NCBI GenBank assembly: GCA_036346275.1
Contig: CM070721.1
Location: forward strand, 55,143,869 to 55,207,868
Length of the DNA: 64,000 nucleotides
DNA from: Otatea glauca
Lineage: Eukaryota > Streptophyta > Magnoliopsida > Poales > Poaceae
Direction of reading: 5' to 3'
Within the stretch, counting starts at the first letter, position 1; every line of letters begins with the position of its first letter. Both the position numbers and the translations under genes were made by a program. A model generated the notes under the pieces. That model did no database searches and was not told the DNA's origin. It saw only the letters and a list, made by a program, of their open reading frames with translations. Below, piece by piece: positions 59,401 to 64,000 of this stretch.

Positions 59401-60250
59401 GATGCGCACACAAGTTGCAGCTTTTCTTTGAAAAATTGCTGCAAGGTTGGTACTGCTGAGCTTCTAGGAACTATCTATAATTCAACATGCCCGGCTTGGG
59501 GCCAGTTCATACGGTATAAAATACATGTCGGAAATAGAGGACAAATATAGCGAGGAGGAGCTTGTGTTACATCAAATTGTCTGCATTTGCTTGATGTATT
59601 TTAGTTCATCACCTGACAACAAGCATTAGCACTTGATTTCTTGGTGCAACATTATTAGTGCATGATAACGACCATAAGTGCGTAATAGATATTCTGTTTG
59701 ACAGATGCACTGATCTCTTGGTGTGCCTGATTAGTTGCTACCCTTTCGGTTGTGTATACTCGATATATCTGCCTTCTAGTTCCATTGCTTTGTGGAAACC
59801 AAAAATTACTGTGCACTGCTTGTAAGCATTACACGTATCCTTTTTCTTGAGGTCGAGGCTGTTGTTGCTGAGATGCAGTAATCGATCGTTACAATTACTT
59901 TTTGTAAGCATATCCTTTTCAATCAAAGTTCTGTTGCTATCAGCTGTAAACAGTCAGAGGCTAGGCTCTGTACAAATATATAAGCATTTGTTTCATTCTC
60001 TCCATGACGGTGATCAACAAAATTGCAGGAGATATCGTATTCAGCTATGACAAGCTGTGCACTTCTGTACGCTCCGATATGTTAAAACTTCCAATCCATC
60101 TTGTTCTGTCTCATAAATTGGAAAGCATGGCTCCATTTGGACTACCAATCGTGTCCTCCTGACTAGTAGTGTTGATTGCTCTAGTTCTCTGCTATTCGTG
60201 TTGACATATGAGCCATCTATCTTGAGTCTCTCGACACAACTCACAGACGG
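59401..60250. other. Region downstream of RGP1, probable 3'-UTR exon then intergenic
   Basis: An acceptor-like TTTAACCTCAG ends at 59400 and could join the donor just after the RGP1 stop, making 59401 onwards a 3'-UTR exon. No coding frame with motifs is visible to 60250. Confidence 0.35.
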
Positions 60251-60261
60251 TGGCATCAAAT

Positions 60262-60692
60262 AGGCGGTTAACAAAACAGCGGTAAACTGTACGGTTTTCG
60301 ACTGTACCGCTCCGGTTCGAAAAAAATCGAGTGGTTTACTGGTGGAATTTTAAAAAACATTAAAAAAAATCAAAAAAATTGAAAAAAAATTATGCGATGA
60401 AAACGCTTGAAAACCGTTGAAAAACCGCGGTTTTCGCAAAAAACCGCTCAAAAACCGTTTTCTAAGAATGTTCAATTGGTCGGTTGGTTTTTCGCGAAAA
60501 ACCGTGGTAAACCGCGAAAACAGAGCGGTTTTTCGTCAAAAATCGCGGTTTTCGCGAATAGATTTGACCAAATTTTGAATTTTTTGAATTTGCAAACCGT
60601 TCGGTTTTTTGCGGTTTTCGAGTGGTTTCTCGCGAAAACCGCTACCGTCGGGTTAGCGGTTTTCGGCTTCGAAACGTAATTGTGAACCCTGG
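60262..60692. repeat. AAACCG/CGGTTTT-rich repeat element
   Basis: About 430 bp is built from alternating CGGTTTTCGCG and AAACCGC words, strongly self-complementary. It ends CGTAATTGTGAACCCTGGG, whose complement CCCAGGGTTCACAATTACG looks like a DNA-transposon terminus. The plus-strand frame 60407-60679 is a by-product of the repeat. Confidence 0.6.
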
Positions 60693-60959
60693 GCCAGCAT
60701 TATCACTTCAGCAGTTCAGCTATACTATTCAGCTGCAGTATGGCAGTAAGCAGTTTTGTCTTTGGACTGCAGTAAATCCATAGCAAACTAGTCTGTCTCT
60801 GCTTAGGGCTGATGGCTTTCTGGCTTTGCTCTGAGGTTGGTAGACTGTAGAGAGGATTTTACAGTTTTTAAACGTCTTTTGTAAATACCTTCGTATACGT
60901 ATGTATATAAAAATGTACATATCATATTTGAAAAAATGTACATACCATTTAGATGATCT

Positions 60960-61620
60960 TTTATACTCGTGTAATATATATATATATATACACACGCACA
61001 CACACACACCTTCATAGGGAGTATTGAGATATGGCATAAGAAGTAACTATTTTTAGAGTAGAAAAGAGATTTCCTGGAAAATACTTTCTACTCTTGGATG
61101 TACTTACTCCCACATCTGATATACCATCTACATGAATTTGAAATACCCCTTCATCAATTTGGGTACACTTATTATAAGATTGTCTAACTTGAATCACACG
61201 GAAAAAATTAAAAGAGAGTCCGCAGTTTTTAGCTTTATATATATAGGAAAATGATTCTATACTCTTGGGAGTATGTATAATTACCTCCACCACTGATATA
61301 CCACCTAAATGAACTTTAAATACTCCTTTTATCACTTTAGATACACTAATATGCTAACTATAAGATATTCTAATGTGGTACACATGAAAAAACTGCAAGT
61401 GAGTATATGGTTTGCAGCATATTTTGTAAATACCATCATATTCGAATATAAATAGAAGTATGTCTAAAAAATATACATACCACTTAGATAATCTTATATA
61501 CTCATATAATGCATGTATATACTCTCTGTTCCGTAATATACTTTCTATGTTGTGAGATACAACATAAAGAGTAACTACTCCCTGTAGTATAAAAGAGGCT
61601 ATATATATATATATATATAG
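60960..61620. repeat. AT-rich interspersed repeats with (TA)n and (CA)n runs
   Basis: Microsatellite runs are at 60977-61007 and 61600-61619. Two related blocks, about 61070-61150 and 61255-61335, share TACTCTTGG and GATATACCA...ATGAA. No gene is visible. Confidence 0.6.
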
Positions 61621-61629
61621 GAAGCCGAA

Positions 61630-62013
61630 ATGGGGTACTATGGTGCCTGGGCACCATGATTTCAAATGCGTAAATTCAAGCTATATTCGAGTATAATTTT
61701 CAAAAATTTCAATTTTAGGGTATATACCCATCTATAACAATTCAAATGAAACACATACCTTTGAAAAAATATACTCGAATTCAAAGATTTTGAACGAGTT
61801 TAGATCACATGCTTTGCTGATTTATATATAAAATCATCACATACCTATAATCAAACTATCATCAAAAAGGGAAACTCTAGTTTGAATTTCAGCTCAAACT
61901 TGTTTGAACTAGTTAGTAAACTCGTTAAACTCAACATCCTAAAAGTTTCAAAAAAATTCGCATTAAAATACATAGAAAAAATATCTTTTTTAGATCATGG
62001 TGTCCCAGGTAAT

Positions 62014-62055
<42 letters not shown>
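61630..62055. mobile_element. MITE-like element with CCTGGGCACCATGAT termini
   Basis: GCCTGGGCACCATGATTT at 61645 and ATCATGGTGTCCCAGG at about 61995 are inverted relative to each other. The outer borders merge with (TA)n tracts at 61600 and 62013-62052, which may be expanded target sites. Confidence 0.45.
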
Positions 62056-62056
<1 letters not shown>

Positions 62057-63840
62057 AGAAATAAAAATACAGTACAAGCCACGTGCTCTAGTGACAAGTC
62101 ACGTACACCTTACTATGTTTGGTACCCTATCACGTTACCTGCCACACAGGTGACTGATCATTCACTGGCCAATAGTTTATTTGTTTCGTTTTGTATGGAT
62201 AAGCTGTTTTGCTTCTCTGATTGGGACCGGAGAGGCGGAGGAACCGAAACAGCCGCCGCCACCCTCGCAGCCGCCGCCACCGGCGGCCGGAATCAGCCTA
62301 GTGTAAAGCGGTTTAGAATGGGAGGATTCCAAGAGATGATATATCAGAAGGGTTGCATCTGTCATTGTCCTAGTGCCAAAAACTTGTTGTTTAGTACTTC
62401 TCATACTTGCATCTTTAATTAGGAGTTGACAATTGGGACAAGCAGATAGGCATCTACCCAATTCACCATGGCAACTTCTTTTTCCTTGATTCCTTTGGAA
62501 ATTAAAACAGGTTTGTTCAATAGTCTGGTATTTTTGTCTTGTCTTGACTTTTGATTGCTAGCGATTTCATTCTTTGATTTCTAAACAAGTTTGTTCTTCT
62601 TTCTGTGGAGGAAATTTTAAGTAGGACAGCAAGGGGATGAAGCAGGCACAAGGTAAGATGCATGCATGATTCTATCCTACATTGCTAATATTAGGTTTCC
62701 TTTTATTTTCTCTTCTCTCTTTTGCTGCTAATTATTTCTGTATTTACTGTTATATCCCTTGTTGTGAGGAAACAAACAACTGGAGCACTAGTTCATTTGA
62801 TAACCTTTTGTTCTAAAATTTGTTCTAGTCCATATAGCTGTTACGAAGCAAACAAAAAAAATGTATCAGTTACAAGAATACAAAAAAATCACTCTCTACT
62901 TGATAGATGTCAGAGATTGCCCTAGCTTGCTGATGTTCACCGCATGACATCACAACTCGAGAGCACGAGGGTTGACTAATTGTTGTTGCTATAAAAACCT
63001 TTTCGTCGATGGGCTTGGATCCAACCAATACAGAGAACATTAACAATAAAGAAACAAAGTAGCCATTAGCTCCAAGGATAGTTTATTAGCGCATCTCTTT
63101 CCATAATACAGCTGATTAGGACACGGTGCACTGATTGGCCGTTGGTACAGCCTCCAAGGACAGCAACTTGGGGCGCCCCGGTAAGTACTTTCCAACTACA
63201 ATGAATTAAATAGCTTTAAAATACCATCCTGTTAGTTTATTGAGCATAAGCTTTTCTCATTTTTTTTAGGTTGCATCTTGCCTAAATGAGTAACTTAATT
63301 ATCGACTAGTCTCCGCACTTACTTTTTTTTTCTATCCCGTAGTTCATACCCAAAAGGCAAAAAAAAAAAAAAATGGAACTATCAGAACAAGAGGTAGGAT
63401 GTGGATGATCACATAATAGAGCATTTGATGTGCAATTGTTAAATATATATACTAAGGTGGCAAGGCCTATATATATATGCTCTCATACCATTGTAAGGAA
63501 ATAATTGCTCCTAAAGTGCTTAATTACCAACCATCATGAAAATTCTAATTTTGTCAATGGGGATAGCTGCTTTTTAGCATCCTTTGTTTCTGACTTCTGA
63601 AACAGGCAAGAGAAAAACCCACTTGTACAATTTTCTAAAGCCAACCTTTTTGTTTGGTGGTTGGGTGGAGACAACTGTACTAAGGAAACAAAGAAACACC
63701 ACCACCCAAAAGTTCTTTTTTGGACACATAGTTGATACTTTCTTTTTCTGAGACTAGTAACAAGTTGATGCTTGATACTTGCATTGTAATTTGGACAGGA
63801 CTTTCTTAGAGGTAGATGGAGATGGATATCCAACATCTTG
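62056..63840. other. Intergenic sequence, no supported gene
   Basis: A short GC-rich patch at 62225-62300 encodes Gly/Ala runs only. The remainder is AT-rich with T- and A-runs (for example 63357-63373). I see no splice-bounded coding exons. Confidence 0.45.
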
Positions 63841-64000
63841 CACTACTAGAGAATAGTACATCACTATCGCTTCATCTAGATTGGTTCTTAAGATTTTAGA
63901 GAAAAACGATTGTGATAGATGACTTTGGAGGGGTGTTTATAATAATCACTATTGGTTCTCAGGTTAGAAGTGATTGTGATGTAGCACAGGACACATCACA
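63841..64000 (+). mobile_element. Left end of a CACTA (En/Spm-type) transposon
   Basis: CACTACTAGAGAA at 63841 is a CACTA-type terminal repeat, preceded by TTG, a plausible 3-bp target. Subterminal short motifs follow (GATTGTGATAGATGA, GTGATTGTGATGTAG). The element continues beyond the window. Confidence 0.7.

Noticed and set aside
60407..60679. Plus-strand 90-codon frame rich in Phe/Lys/Pro
   Set aside because: It is produced by the AAACCG/CGGTTTT repeat. The same words give similar peptides in other frames.
61882..62064. Frame ending in a Tyr-Ile repeat
   Set aside because: It is the translation of a (TA)n microsatellite next to a MITE.

Overview
This window looks like nuclear DNA from a grass, most likely rice (Oryza) or a close relative. 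Genes have spliced exons with GT-AG borders. Transposon classes typical of cereal genomes fill the space between and inside them: gypsy and copia LTR elements with 5-bp target duplications, Stowaway MITEs, a MuDR-type MULE, a LINE, hAT debris and a CACTA end. The species call is inference from transposon style and protein similarity; no database was searched.

Layout. 1-153 is the edge of an LTR running off the window. 292-16823 is one minus-strand gypsy solo LTR (target duplication TTTGG at 287-291 and 16824-16828), split by a 13.7-kb copia element (2710-16419) with a long extra 3' region. 16861-20431 is NTAN1 on the minus strand; its stop codon is 33 bp from the solo LTR, and its reading frame is damaged. 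21010-21835 is a minus-strand DUF155 (RMD1 / RETARDED ROOT GROWTH type) pseudogene. 23581-24943 is a solo copia LTR. 25754-26123 encodes a 77-residue one-pass membrane protein on the plus strand. 26.2-35.3 kb is mostly untranslated or intergenic sequence with MITEs. 35.3-43.7 kb is a MULE with a nonsense-riddled MuDR transposase and a second gene with its own TATA box, both minus. 44555-59036 is RGP1 on the plus strand, whose 12 coding exons join without a break into 554 codons although its introns hold LINE, hAT, gypsy and possibly organellar DNA. 59.1-63.8 kb is repeat-rich, and a CACTA element starts at 63841.

How the genes relate. The host genes are housekeeping types and form no pathway. 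NTAN1 removes the amide from N-terminal asparagine in the N-degron pathway. RGP1 is the partner of RIC1 in the Golgi exchange factor for Ypt6/RAB6. DUF155 proteins are organelle-linked. The rest is a record of nested insertion, solo-LTR formation and C-to-T decay.

The observations most worth checking are an apparent second transcription unit with a 45-codon ORF inside the copia element, the second gene of the MULE, inverted LINE copies flanking RGP1 exon 4, and the damaged NTAN1 with a 16.5-kb insertion in its 3' flank. I found no CRISPR array, rRNA gene or convincing tRNA.
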